Position numbers and translations under genes: made by a program. The notes below the pieces were generated by a model. The model had not been told where the DNA came from, made no database searches, and was given only the letters and a program-made list of their open reading frames with translations. Of a stretch of 64,000 nt of DNA, positions 25,971 through 34,775 are shown in pieces (positions within the stretch are counted from its first letter, which is position 1; every line of letters begins with the position of its first letter). Source of the DNA: Armatimonadota bacterium (GTDB lineage Bacteria > Armatimonadota > Zipacnadia > JAUWAU01); assembly GCA_030601885.1 (NCBI GenBank), contig JAUWAU010000027.1, positions 23,277-87,276 of the forward strand, in the 5' to 3' direction.

Positions 25971-27857
25971 ATGGCCAAGGACGAAGAACTCAGAGACGAG
26001 GACGAGCAGGAGCCGGAGGAGGCTCCCGAGGACGAAGAGGAGGCGCAGGAGCGCGAGGAAAAGGCGCGGGAAGAGAAAGAGGCGCGCGCCAAGCCCAGAG
26101 CGGCGAGGCGAGCGGCGACCCGAGCGGCGCGAAAGGAGCGCAAGCGGCGCAAGAAGCGGCCCGAACGGCGTCCGCGGGGAGTGATGCGTGAACAGATCGC
26201 CGAGGGCTTGCCATTTCACGCGACCATGGCGCCGGCCGGCGCCCTTGTAGGCGCCGGCCTTGCCCTTGCCGGCGGCATCTTCTGGTTCATTACGCGGACC
26301 TTCACATGGCCCGTCATCACGCTGTTGGCCGTCGGCGGAGCCCTCCTGATTGCGGCGCTCGTGGTCCGATTCGGCGATGTGGTCGCCTATGTCCGGCGCC
26401 GGGGCACCCTTAGTACAGCCAACACCGCCATAGCGGTGCTGCTGGTGCTTGGCATCATGGTGATAGGCAACTACGTGGCGATGCGGTACACCAACGTGAA
26501 GTGGGACGCCACTGAGGAGAAACTCTTTTCCCTGTCCCAGCAGACGCGTAAGACCGTGCAGGGGCTGGACAAGAAGGTGGAGATCGGCGGCTTCTATCAG
26601 CGCGGCGGGATGATGTCGCAGGCCGACCTTGCCCGGGACACGTTCGAACAGTATGACGAGTTGTCGGCGAAGCTCACCGCGGCCGTATACGACCCTCGAC
26701 TCGATCAGAAAGCGGTCCAGGAGTGGGGCATAACCAGCGCCAACACGACGATCGTCCGCTCCGGCGACCGGCGCAAGGAAGTCTTTTCCCTCAACGAGCA
26801 GAACCTCACCAACGCCATCCTCGAAGTGACGACGGACAAGAAGCCCACGCTGTACTTCCTGCAGGGCCATGGGGAAAAAACGATTGAGTTCGCTGAGAAC
26901 GAGCGCGACTCCTACAGCAATGCCAAGGGCAAGCTCGAGGCCCAGCAGTACCAGGTCGAGACGCTCAACCTGGCCACCTCGGGCGAGGAGCCGAAGGTGC
27001 CCGAAGACTGTGACGTGTTGCTTCTCCTCGGGCCGAAGTATGAACTCGACCCCCGAGAAGTCGATGCCATCAACGATTACCTGGAGACCTTCAGCGTCCA
27101 GCGCAAGCAAGCCGGCCGGGCGCTCATTGCCTTGGCGCCACCGGATGCGCCGGATCTGCACGAGATACTCGATGACTGGGGCGTCAGCGTCGGAGACGGC
27201 CAAGTTGTGGACTTCACCAATTTTTATTGGACCGATCTTTCCATACCGCTGCTCCAGGTCGGCGAGCAGCACCACATTACCCGAGAGATCGGGTCGTTCC
27301 GCTCAGTGAACACCTTCATGTCCCTTCCGCGGCCGCTCCAAGTCGAGGAACAGCCCGAGCAATATCCACCAGACTACCCCGGTGCTCCCCCGCCGCCTGC
27401 GAAGCGCGCGGTGGCAGTGATGAAAACGCATAAGACGAGCTGGGCCGAAACGGATATGCCGATTACGATGGCGTCCCGAGCCGACGACACCGAAGACAGC
27501 GGGCCGGTGCCGGTGCTGGTGGCCGTGGACGCCAAGAAGGGCGAGGAACCACCGCCCCCAATGCCCGGGCAGCCGCCGCCCGACACAGCCCAGAATACGC
27601 GCGTGGTGGTTGTTGGCTCTGCCGACCTGGCGAACAACCAGTTCGTCCGGGCGGCGGGCAATGAGACGCTGTTCCTCGCCTGCGTTGCCTGGCTCGCGGA
27701 GCGGGCTCAGCTTATCTCAGTGCCACCAAAGGAGCCCCAGCAGCGTAACCTGACCCTGAGCTCTGGCCAGACACGCTTCATTAAGATCCTGACCATGGGC
27801 GTGATGCCGCTGGCCATCGCCTTCGTGGGCTTCCTTATGTGGTTCCGGAGGAGATAG
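25971..27857 (+). CDS. GldG-like ABC transporter accessory protein
   Basis: The 628-residue protein matches the GldG/ABC_transp_aux family (DUF7088 and GldG-type intramembrane parts). An unusual N-terminal tail is acidic at residues 3-33 and very basic at 34-68 (RKERKRRKKRPERR). Membrane spans follow at about 85-107, 108-130 and 145-167. A periplasmic region then holds VRSGDRRKEVFSLNEQNLTNAILE and PTLYFLQGHGEK, typical of the family, and a final span lies near the C-terminus with a basic end FRRR. The ATG at 25971 has AAGG eight bases upstream; in-frame GTG/ATG codons at 25962 and 25965 are closer to it. It acts with the ABC pair upstream and the DUF4340 protein downstream. Confidence 0.88.
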   Translation: MAKDEELRDEDEQEPEEAPEDEEEAQEREEKAREEKEARAKPRAARRAATRAARKERKRRKKRPERRPRGVMREQIAEGLPFHATMAPAGALVGAGLALAGGIFWFITRTFTWPVITLLAVGGALLIAALVVRFGDVVAYVRRRGTLSTANTAIAVLLVLGIMVIGNYVAMRYTNVKWDATEEKLFSLSQQTRKTVQGLDKKVEIGGFYQRGGMMSQADLARDTFEQYDELSAKLTAAVYDPRLDQKAVQEWGITSANTTIVRSGDRRKEVFSLNEQNLTNAILEVTTDKKPTLYFLQGHGEKTIEFAENERDSYSNAKGKLEAQQYQVETLNLATSGEEPKVPEDCDVLLLLGPKYELDPREVDAINDYLETFSVQRKQAGRALIALAPPDAPDLHEILDDWGVSVGDGQVVDFTNFYWTDLSIPLLQVGEQHHITREIGSFRSVNTFMSLPRPLQVEEQPEQYPPDYPGAPPPPAKRAVAVMKTHKTSWAETDMPITMASRADDTEDSGPVPVLVAVDAKKGEEPPPPMPGQPPPDTAQNTRVVVVGSADLANNQFVRAAGNETLFLACVAWLAERAQLISVPPKEPQQRNLTLSSGQTRFIKILTMGVMPLAIAFVGFLMWFRRR

Positions 27858-27862
27858 GCGCA

Positions 27863-29245
27863 ATGAAGGGCAGAACGACCCTCATCCTGGCCATTCTCTT
27901 CGTTGGCCTCCTCGCCTACGTCCTGAAGTTCCAGCGCGGCGAGTCCAGGAAGGAGCGGCAGATCTTCAGCTTCAGCAAAGAGCGAGTGGCCAAGCTGGAG
28001 CTGACGTATGCGGACGATGAGGACACGGTGGTGCTCGAGAAGCAGGGCGAGAGCTGGCAGATTCGGAAGCCGCTGAAGGCAAAGGGCAGCACGGACGACA
28101 TCGATAGGCTCTTAAGCGACTTTGCCGCCCTGGAATCGAGCACGACCTTTACCGAGGACGAGGCCGATGACCTTACCGACGACGTAGCCGGGCTAGATAA
28201 GCCCGAGTTCATCGCCCAGGCATGGGACGCCCGGGGGAAGCTCATCGCCAAGCTCGCCATCGGCAAGAAACTCAGTGTTGGCAGCGACGTGTACGCGATG
28301 GTGAACGATGAGGACTACGTCACTCTCGGTTCGTGGAAGGCCGACAGCCTCAAGAAGAAGTCCGGCGACCTGCGGGACAAGTCCGTGGTGGAGATCGCCG
28401 AGGACGACGACGTCGAGGCGGTCGAGCTGAAGTACCCCGCCCACTCCATCCGTCTGCAGCGGGTGGACGACGAGCACTGGAAGATCACCAAGCCCATCCA
28501 GGCCGAGGGAGACGACTGGAACTGCGACGACGTGCTCACGAAGATCAAGGACCTGAAGGCAGAGGAGTTCGTCGAGAAGGACAAGTCGAAATCGCCGGCT
28601 GATTACGGTCTGGCCAAGCCGCAGCTCACCGCCACCGTGACGCTCAGCAAAGGTGGCAAGCAGGTCGTCAAGCTGGGCAAGACGGCGCCCGATGAGATCG
28701 ATCGGATCTATGCCGCCGCTGAGGGGCGGGACGAGATCTTCCAGGTCAAGGACAGCATTCTGGATGATCTGCGCAAAGAGGTGACCGACCTGCGCGAAAA
28801 GCATCTCCTTGACCTCATGGCCGACGACGTCCGGAAGATCGAGATCGTGAACGACGGGAGGACGTTCGTCGCACGGCGCACGGACGAGGATGAGTGGGAG
28901 CTGGAGAAGCCGGAAAAGGCGAAGTGCGACTCGACCAAGATCACCGACATTCTGTGGGACGCCACCGGCTTGCGGGTGGACGAGTTCGTCGCGGAGAAGC
29001 CAAAGAGCCTCGCGCCCTATGGTCTGGATAAGCCGCGCGCGACAGTGACGCTCACGGCCGACCGGGAGAGCTACGTCATTCTCCTTGGCAAGGAGAAAGA
29101 CGACAGGCTATATGCCAAGCGCGGCGACAGGTCCAACGTCGTGCTCGTCAACGACAGCCTGCTCAAGTCCCTACCGCGCAAGGTGGCCGATATTGTCGAG
29201 GAAGAGGAGTCCGAGGAGGACGAGGAGGGCGACGAGGAGGAGTGA
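27863..29245 (+). CDS. DUF4340-domain membrane-anchored protein
   Basis: This 460-residue protein has one N-terminal membrane anchor (TTLILAILFVGLLAYVL) and a large outer part made of about three DUF4340-like units. Each unit contains a segment such as ESWQIRKPLKAKGSTDDID, EHWKITKPIQAEGDDWN or DEWELEKPEKAKCDS, then a YGLxKP-type turn and a strand LLGK. The last 20 residues are almost all Glu and Asp. It lies five bases after the GldG-like gene with GGAGGAG before the ATG. DUF4340 genes regularly follow gldG-type genes outside Bacteroidota. The function is unknown, probably the substrate-contacting subunit of the exporter. Confidence 0.88.
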   Translation: MKGRTTLILAILFVGLLAYVLKFQRGESRKERQIFSFSKERVAKLELTYADDEDTVVLEKQGESWQIRKPLKAKGSTDDIDRLLSDFAALESSTTFTEDEADDLTDDVAGLDKPEFIAQAWDARGKLIAKLAIGKKLSVGSDVYAMVNDEDYVTLGSWKADSLKKKSGDLRDKSVVEIAEDDDVEAVELKYPAHSIRLQRVDDEHWKITKPIQAEGDDWNCDDVLTKIKDLKAEEFVEKDKSKSPADYGLAKPQLTATVTLSKGGKQVVKLGKTAPDEIDRIYAAAEGRDEIFQVKDSILDDLRKEVTDLREKHLLDLMADDVRKIEIVNDGRTFVARRTDEDEWELEKPEKAKCDSTKITDILWDATGLRVDEFVAEKPKSLAPYGLDKPRATVTLTADRESYVILLGKEKDDRLYAKRGDRSNVVLVNDSLLKSLPRKVADIVEEEESEEDEEGDEEE

Positions 29246-29341
29246 GGCCGGCCGACGCCAGCGCGTGGCCGGGGGTTGGCGGACAAGAATGCCCGCCCCA
29301 CGCGATGAGGGGCAGCCCGGGAACTCCCCCAGCCAGCCGGG

Positions 29342-30364
29342 CTACGATGGGACGTCCGCTGGATCAAATGATAGCTCCCCCGCCTGCGGCAGCGGCTCGA
29401 TGGTCATCTCCCAGGCGAACGACTCGCCGGCGGCGAGGGTGACGACGCCCTCGCGGGTGTTGAGGGAGTTCGGCCCGCCGAGCCAGGGCTCTGGGCAGAA
29501 CAGACCGTCAAGCGGCTGGGCGTAGAAGACGAAGTAGAGGCGCGCGTCGGTCGGATCGAGTGCGCGCTGACTCACACGGAAGCCGAAGGCTCCCTCCTGC
29601 CACAGCTCCACGCAGGCATTGTCGGGCGGCACCGGCCCGAAAACCCCGTTGTGCAGTCGCTCCCAGCCTAGCCGGGCGCCGCGGCGCAGATCTAGCTCGA
29701 GCTCGCGCCCGGAGAACAACCCCGCCTCGGTCGTCTCTTGCTGCTTTTCGATGGGCCCCCAGATCAGGACGTCCTCGAAACGCCCGGCGCGGCCGAACGG
29801 CAGGCGGAAGCTCAGGTGATTGCCAATGGAGAACGGGAGGCCGTCGCTGCGGCTGTCGATGCGATACGTCATGCGCAGCGCGCCATCGGCCAGGAGGAAG
29901 CGGACGCTGAGGTCGAAGTCGAACGGGTACTGCTCTCGCGTCTCGTCGTCGCTGCCTAGCGCGCAGACCACCGTCGCGCCACTGCTATCGGCCGTGTGTG
30001 ATTGCAGCTCCCACGGCATGTGCATGGCGAAGCCATGGCGCGGGATCTCCCACGTCTTCTCGTCCTGGACGTACGTGCAGATGCCGTCATAGTCTCCCGT
30101 GCGCTGCAGCTCCTGAAGGTGCTCCTCGGTGAAGTTTCGTCCGACGGCAGGCCACAGCGCCGGCGCGCGTCCGCGCCAGCCATGGTCCGGCTCCGTGAAC
30201 TCGTTGGCCCGGTAGAGCGTTTCAACCCAGTCCCCTTGGAACCGATGTCGCAGGCTGGAGAGCTCCGCTCCGCGAGCGGGGGCAACGGAGGCCTGGAGGC
30301 CGGCGTTCTCGTCACTGAGGCGCACGAGGTCAGTGGACCCATCTATGGCGGTCGAGTACCGCAC
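29342..30364 (-). CDS. Aldose-1-epimerase-like (galactose mutarotase fold) protein
   Basis: The 340-residue protein is mostly beta strands with family segments: GAELSSLRHRFQGDWVETLYR, PALWPAVGRNF, IPRHGFAMHMPWEL with the catalytic-type His, FSIGNHLSFRLPF with the second conserved His, and GLFCPEPWLGGPNSL with the catalytic-type Glu region. These enzymes interconvert alpha and beta anomers of sugars. GTG at 30364 is used because GAGG lies eight bases upstream; GTG at 30373 is also in frame. It sits ten bases after a metallo-beta-lactamase-fold gene on the same strand. Confidence 0.82.
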   Translation of the reverse strand: MRYSTAIDGSTDLVRLSDENAGLQASVAPARGAELSSLRHRFQGDWVETLYRANEFTEPDHGWRGRAPALWPAVGRNFTEEHLQELQRTGDYDGICTYVQDEKTWEIPRHGFAMHMPWELQSHTADSSGATVVCALGSDDETREQYPFDFDLSVRFLLADGALRMTYRIDSRSDGLPFSIGNHLSFRLPFGRAGRFEDVLIWGPIEKQQETTEAGLFSGRELELDLRRGARLGWERLHNGVFGPVPPDNACVELWQEGAFGFRVSQRALDPTDARLYFVFYAQPLDGLFCPEPWLGGPNSLNTREGVVTLAAGESFAWEMTIEPLPQAGELSFDPADVPS

Positions 30365-30374
30365 GATGCACACC

Positions 30375-31172
30375 TCATTCCGGGTCGTCGTCGGCTGTCA
30401 ATCCATGTTCCGCGAGATCGAACTTCATCCCGTCGCGAGCGGCGATGGTCTCGATGCCCAGCTCCTCGGTGAGCTGCTGCGCTAACTCCCGAGGCCGCGA
30501 GCGTATCATGGCCATTCCGAAGTGGGTGAGGATGGCCACTTTGGGCCGGATGCCGTCAATGAGCTGCCGAGCGTCGTTGAGGCACAGGTGCTGGATGGAC
30601 GGGTTGCGAGGCGGCTCGAGCAGGACGGTATTGATGATGAGCAACTCGGCTCGGTACGCCTCGATCAACTCGGGGAAGAAGGCCGTATCGGCGACGAGCG
30701 AGATATCCAGATCCGGCAGGTGGAGCTTCAGCCCGTAGGCGTCCACCGAGTGCTGGTGACGGATTGGCGTCGAGAACCGCAGCTCGCCGACCTGGTGCGA
30801 TCCGCCCTCGCGCAGCTCCTCTACCCGCTCCACGTAGTCCCGAACGTACTTAAACACGACGGGGTCATCGCCGATGGCATCCGGCGGCGCGAACAGGGCG
30901 CCGCGCTTGCGGTGGCCGCCGTCGGTCATGGCCTCCAGGATCGCATTCACGTCCCCGCTGTGGTCGAGGTGCTTGTGGGTGAGAACGACGGCGTCGAGCT
31001 TGCTCGGATCGAGCTTTGGCCGGCTGGCGAGGCACTTAACCAGCGCCCCGGGGCCTGGATCGACCAGCACATTGGCCCCGGCGAGGCAGTACCAGGTCCC
31101 GCCCGATGCACGCACTTGCCGGGCGACGACGAATCGCGCCCCAGCCGTCCCGACGAACTTGATGTAGTCCAT
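30375..31172 (-). CDS. Metallo-beta-lactamase-fold hydrolase
   Basis: The 265-residue protein has the metal-binding motif LTHKHLDHSGD (HxHxDH, about residues 64-74), a later histidine in IRHQHSVD, DTAF for the bridging aspartate and a final His in ILTHFGM. The pattern is closest to RNase Z/PhnP-like members. It is cytoplasmic. The start codon directly follows a TCAGTGG-type repeat arm, so no Shine-Dalgarno sequence is present. The N-terminal strand FVGTAGARFVV is already in the fold, so the start cannot lie much further downstream. The substrate is unknown. Confidence 0.82.
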   Translation of the reverse strand: MDYIKFVGTAGARFVVARQVRASGGTWYCLAGANVLVDPGPGALVKCLASRPKLDPSKLDAVVLTHKHLDHSGDVNAILEAMTDGGHRKRGALFAPPDAIGDDPVVFKYVRDYVERVEELREGGSHQVGELRFSTPIRHQHSVDAYGLKLHLPDLDISLVADTAFFPELIEAYRAELLIINTVLLEPPRNPSIQHLCLNDARQLIDGIRPKVAILTHFGMAMIRSRPRELAQQLTEELGIETIAARDGMKFDLAEHGLTADDDPE

Positions 31173-31506
31173 AGTGGTCAGTGGTCAGTCGTCAGTGGTC
31201 AGCAATTAGTTGCCAGTCGTCAGTTGCCAGTTCTCAGCAGCGACACCATGCACTGCCCCGGCGGGGTCGATACCCACCACTCGCCCCAAGCCTCCGCCCA
31301 CTACCCCGAAGATTCCGCCCGCCGGCCTACCCGTTGTAGCCGGAGCGGCTCGCTCCGGCGGCCCCCAGCTCCCCGCCGTGCCTATCTTCATCGTTTCCGG
31401 GTGGCGCACCTCGCCACGACGACTGCTTCGCCACGGACGGCGCATACGCCTCTTGGCCCGCCCCTGTCGTGAACTGACCACCGACCACTGACCACCGACC
31501 ACTGCC
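31173..31506. repeat. Foldback element C enclosing a 123-bp repeat copy
   Basis: The left arm (31173-31240) is a long run of heptamers (AGTGGTCAGTGGTCAGTCG and onward). The right arm (31470-31506) has the inverted form GACCACCGACCACTGACC. Between them lies a copy of the 123-bp family (31300-31422). The remaining bases to the nitroreductase start (31507-31610) contain nothing recognisable. Confidence 0.75.
31300..31422. repeat. Copy of the 123-bp dispersed repeat
   Basis: It has the same length and order as the tandem units at 58962-59207. There is a GAAGATTCCGCCCG start and a hairpin GCCGGAGC/GCTCCGGC (31339-31359) with a different but compatible loop. The shared core TCTTCATCGTTTCCGGGTG begins at 31385. 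Confidence 0.75.
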
Positions 31507-31610
31507 TTCGGGGCCGGGAGGAATAGACCCGGGCCGTACGGAAGGTGCCAGTCCACGCGGAGCACCAGCTTTCGACTGCGTGCCCCTGGAAGGAGGCGTA
31601 TCAGGTCATC

Positions 31611-32123
31611 ATGGATACGATACAGGCGATCATGGATCGACGGAGCGTGCGGAAGTACGAGAAAGCGCCGGTGAAAGACGAGGACCTGCGCACCATCCTC
31701 GAAGCCGGGCGCCAGGCGCCCTCGGGCGGCAATCGGCAGCCGTGGGAGTTCGTCGTCGTCACGGATGATGATCTCAAACAAAAGGTGGCCGAGGCGTGCA
31801 ACGGACAGATGTGGGTGGCGGATGGGGGTGTCATCATCGCGGCCCTCGGCTTGCCCAAGGTGAGCGAGAAGTGGTGGGTGGTTGATCCGACCATAGCGCT
31901 GCAGAACATGATTCTCGCGGCAACGGCGCTTGGCTATGGGACCTGCTGGATCGGGGCCTTCAAAGAGGATGCCGTCAAGAGCCTCCTCAATATCCCGGAA
32001 GACGTGCGGGTCATCTGCCTCACGCCCGTCGGCGCGCCCAGCTCGCAGCCGGCCGCCAAGCCGCGCAAGGAGCCGGCCGAGATCTTCCGCTTGAACAGCT
32101 ACGACCAGCCATTTGAGCCTTGA
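31611..32123 (+). CDS. Nitroreductase family protein
   Basis: The 170-residue protein is a short FMN-dependent nitroreductase-type enzyme. It begins MDTIQAIMDRRSVRKYEK, the FMN-phosphate binding arginine region, and continues with GRQAPSGGNRQPWEFVVV, ALQNMILAATALGYGTCWIG and LTPVGAPSS. These are all family blocks. Such enzymes reduce nitro groups, quinones or other acceptors with NAD(P)H. AAGGAGG lies 14 bases before the ATG, a long spacing. The upstream region is repeat DNA. Confidence 0.9.
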   Translation: MDTIQAIMDRRSVRKYEKAPVKDEDLRTILEAGRQAPSGGNRQPWEFVVVTDDDLKQKVAEACNGQMWVADGGVIIAALGLPKVSEKWWVVDPTIALQNMILAATALGYGTCWIGAFKEDAVKSLLNIPEDVRVICLTPVGAPSSQPAAKPRKEPAEIFRLNSYDQPFEP

Positions 32124-32124
32124 A

Positions 32125-32138
32125 GGCAGTGGTCAGTG
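32125..32138. repeat. Single heptamer-repeat arm
   Basis: GGCAGTGGTCAGTG directly follows the nitroreductase stop. It is a short relic of the TCAGTGG family without a visible partner arm. Confidence 0.5.
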
Positions 32139-32216
32139 TAAGGCCTTGCAACGTTGTGGGCCAGCGCCGAACGCCGGCGGCCGGTAATTGCTTTTGGTTG
32201 AGGGAGCGAGATACGG

Positions 32217-32966
32217 TTGGCAAAGCTCAAGTACGAAGAGATGCTGCCGCACGAGATCGTCGAGGCGCGAACGAAGTGCTCCGTCGCGTACGTTGCCATC
32301 GGGGGCGTGGAGTGGCACGGTCAGCATCTGTGCGTTGGGAACGACACGGTGAAGGCGAACGCGCTGGCCCTCAAATGCGCCGAAAAGGGCGGCGGGCTGG
32401 TGTTTCCGCCGCTGTTCTGGGGCGATAACCGCGAGTCCCATCTCATGGAGGCAAACCACGACCCCGAGGGCAAGATCACCGAGCTCATGGGCCTGCCAGG
32501 ATCGGCCTTCGCCCCGGGCTACATGCAGCGATCGATATACCAGCAGGATCGGGCGTACATCGAGCTGCTCGTCCATATCCTGCGGCAGATCGAGAGCCTC
32601 GGCTTCAAGGTCATCGTCATACTTGCCGGCCACTACCCCCTGCTGAAGCATGCCAGGGCGGCAGTGGAGTGGTACAGCCTCGACGGCAAGGCGAAGGCCT
32701 GGGCCTGCACCGGGTACGAGCTGGTGCGCGACGAGATCCCGGATGCCGGCGATCACGCCGCGGCGTGGGAGACGTCGCTGCTCATGGCGCTGCGGCCGGA
32801 CTGCGTGGACATGAGCCAGCTCCCCAAAGATCCGAACGTCAAACTCGTTGGCGTTGGCGGGCGCGACCCACGGGAGCATGCGTCACTGCAGTACGGCCAG
32901 CGCGGCGTCGAGCTCGTGGTGGAACGCATCACGGCGCAGGCGACGGAGCTGCTGCCCGGCGCGTAG
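32217..32966 (+). CDS. Creatininase-family protein
   Basis: The 249-residue protein shows the creatininase/FAPy-deformylase layout. GGVEWHGQHLCVGNDT (about residues 29-44) replaces the usual GSxEQHGPHLPLGTD, keeping Glu, His and the later Asp as metal ligands. ILAGHYPLLKH corresponds to the GGHGGN loop, and WETSLLMALRP carries the late Glu. These enzymes are metal-dependent amidohydrolases in the cytoplasm. The substrate is not predictable because the loops differ from creatininase. A TTG start follows GAGGGAGCGAG. It is followed by a second metallo-beta-lactamase-fold gene, 69 bases downstream. Confidence 0.82.
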   Translation: MAKLKYEEMLPHEIVEARTKCSVAYVAIGGVEWHGQHLCVGNDTVKANALALKCAEKGGGLVFPPLFWGDNRESHLMEANHDPEGKITELMGLPGSAFAPGYMQRSIYQQDRAYIELLVHILRQIESLGFKVIVILAGHYPLLKHARAAVEWYSLDGKAKAWACTGYELVRDEIPDAGDHAAAWETSLLMALRPDCVDMSQLPKDPNVKLVGVGGRDPREHASLQYGQRGVELVVERITAQATELLPGA

Positions 32967-33035
32967 CGCAGAGTGCGAGCCGCCGAGAGCACAGAGCACA
33001 CAGAGAAGCGACCAAAAGGACAAGAGGGGAGAGCC

Positions 33036-33803
33036 ATGTTCGAGGAGGGCAAAGTCAGCGAGATCGCTCCCGGCGTATTCGTGCGCCACGCCGTAGACAA
33101 CTGCACGTGGGCTGTTTTGGACGATTTCGTCGTCATCGTCGATGCACTTGAGCAAGCCCATCTGGCCGACGAAGTGCTCCGGCACATTCGCGAGACGACC
33201 GACAAGCCGCTCGGGTATCTGGTCAATACGCACTGGCACGGGGACCATGTCGCCTGCAACATTGCGTTTGCGGCGGCGGGGGCGACGGTCATTGCCCACG
33301 AATCAGCGGCGCCCGACAAGTCCGGCAAGGGCGATGGGAGACCGGACATCACCTTCGGCACATCGCTGAGCATCCGCGGAGGCGGACGCGCCGCCGAGCT
33401 CCACCATATGGGCGGCACGCACACCCCCGGCGACATCGCCCTGTTCTTCCCCTGGGCCAAGGTGCTCGGCGTCGGCGACCTGTTCGGGTGGGGGCTGATT
33501 CCGCTCACTCAGATCACCGATGAGAGCGTTGCCAACCTGAAGCAGATCATGCAGCGGCTGCTGGACTTCGACGCCGAGGTCATCGTCCCGGGCCATGGGC
33601 CGACGGTAACGAGCGCGCACCTGCAGCGGTTCATGGAGTACTTCCAGACTCTCCTCCAGGAGGTGCCCGCCGCCCGGCGCGCGGGCAAGAGCCCCGAGCA
33701 GATCCAGGCGGAGATGCCCCGCCCCGACGACATGCTCGACTGGTGGCGCTTCGACTGGAAGCATCCGCATAACGTCGAGCAGATCGCGAGGCAGTGCGCG
33801 TAG
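33036..33803 (+). CDS. Metallo-beta-lactamase-fold hydrolase
   Basis: The 255-residue protein contains the complete metal motif NTHWHGDHVACN (around residue 65), then GGTHTPGDIALFFP with the bridging ligand region, and PGHGP with the final His. It is similar to the cyclase/quinoprotein-relay group of this superfamily. There is no signal peptide, so it is cytoplasmic. AGGGGAGAG is just before the ATG. It follows the creatininase-like gene on the same strand and may act on its product, but no substrate can be named. Confidence 0.85.
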   Translation: MFEEGKVSEIAPGVFVRHAVDNCTWAVLDDFVVIVDALEQAHLADEVLRHIRETTDKPLGYLVNTHWHGDHVACNIAFAAAGATVIAHESAAPDKSGKGDGRPDITFGTSLSIRGGGRAAELHHMGGTHTPGDIALFFPWAKVLGVGDLFGWGLIPLTQITDESVANLKQIMQRLLDFDAEVIVPGHGPTVTSAHLQRFMEYFQTLLQEVPAARRAGKSPEQIQAEMPRPDDMLDWWRFDWKHPHNVEQIARQCA

Positions 33804-33851
33804 GGAGAGCCGGCAGGAGTTGCAGCGGCGGTCCGGATCTTGACAGGGAGT

Positions 33852-33870
33852 CGCAGCCTGGGAGGCTGCG
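33852..33870. terminator. Hairpin between convergent genes
   Basis: CGCAGCCT and AGGCTGCG form a perfect eight-pair stem with a GGG loop between the convergent hydrolase and methyltransferase genes. There is no T-run, so it may be a weak bidirectional terminator. Confidence 0.45.
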
Positions 33871-33875
33871 CCAGA

Positions 33876-34775
33876 CTACAGCGGCCGCCAGAAGTCGAGG
33901 AGATACTCGAAGCTCACGCCCATGGTGATGTAGTTGCTGGGCCAGCCGAAGATGCCGATCCGGTTGACGATGTTGGTGCGGTCCCAGATGATGGTGTTCC
34001 GCAGCTCGTAGCCCACCGACCGCAGCGCCTCCACCACCGCGATGTGAATCGTGACCCGCTCGTTCTCCCACCACATGTCCGGGACGTTTATGACGCAATG
34101 CGCCTTCGGCCGCAGGAGCGGCAGCAGTCCCTCGAAGATCCGCCCCATCTCCTCCGCGTAGCGTTCCAGCGGCAGCGTGCCCAGGTCGCGTTCGTCCTGG
34201 GAGTACTGCTCCACCCGCTGATACTGGCGGTTGCGCCGGTCCGGGCCGCGTCGGGACTTGTTCTTGCGGGGGCGGTTCAGCAAGTTGGCGTATGGGGGCG
34301 AGGTGAGGATCAGGGAGACGGACTGCTCGGGCAAGTGCTTGGGGATGTTGCGCGCGTCGTCACAGATGGCCAACTGCTCGGAGTCGGCGAGGAGTTGCTG
34401 CTGACTCAGTCTTCGCTCGCACAGTTCGATGTAGCCTGGATGCAGGTCGAAGCCGACGGCGTTTCGGTCCGTATCGCGCGCCGAGACGAGGGTCGTCCCG
34501 CTGCCCACGAAGGGGTCGAGAACAAGTTCCCCCCTATGCGTGAACAGCTCGATGCAGCGCGTGGCGAGGGCGATGGGGTAAGTCGCCGGGTGGAGATCCT
34601 TGTCCCTGATGTCCCGGCCCTCGTAGTAGAACTGCCACACGCCGATCTGGGCCTTGAGCCACTCTTTGGGGCTCAGGCAGTTGATGTGCTTCGGAGGGCA
34701 GTCGCAGGTGCGGTCAGTGGAGATGTCGAGCCGCTGCGGTTCGGCGCGGGTTGTGTTGGTTGATGTTTTGGACAT
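33876..34775 (-). CDS. Second solitary N4/N6-type DNA methyltransferase
   Basis: This 299-residue protein has the cofactor motif LVLDPFVGSGTT (84-95) and catalytic SPPY (159-162). It shares the N-terminal block LSPKEWLKAQ and LHPATYP, and the later SQDERDLG, with the enzyme at 15094-15969; the two are paralogues with different C-terminal halves. A Cys pair (CDC) near residue 24 is not shared. The variable region after SPPY probably sets the target sequence. No restriction partner is nearby. ATG at 34775 gives the shortest start that keeps the conserved block; upstream in-frame ATGs exist and no ribosome site is convincing. Confidence 0.85.
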   Translation of the reverse strand: MSKTSTNTTRAEPQRLDISTDRTCDCPPKHINCLSPKEWLKAQIGVWQFYYEGRDIRDKDLHPATYPIALATRCIELFTHRGELVLDPFVGSGTTLVSARDTDRNAVGFDLHPGYIELCERRLSQQQLLADSEQLAICDDARNIPKHLPEQSVSLILTSPPYANLLNRPRKNKSRRGPDRRNRQYQRVEQYSQDERDLGTLPLERYAEEMGRIFEGLLPLLRPKAHCVINVPDMWWENERVTIHIAVVEALRSVGYELRNTIIWDRTNIVNRIGIFGWPSNYITMGVSFEYLLDFWRPL

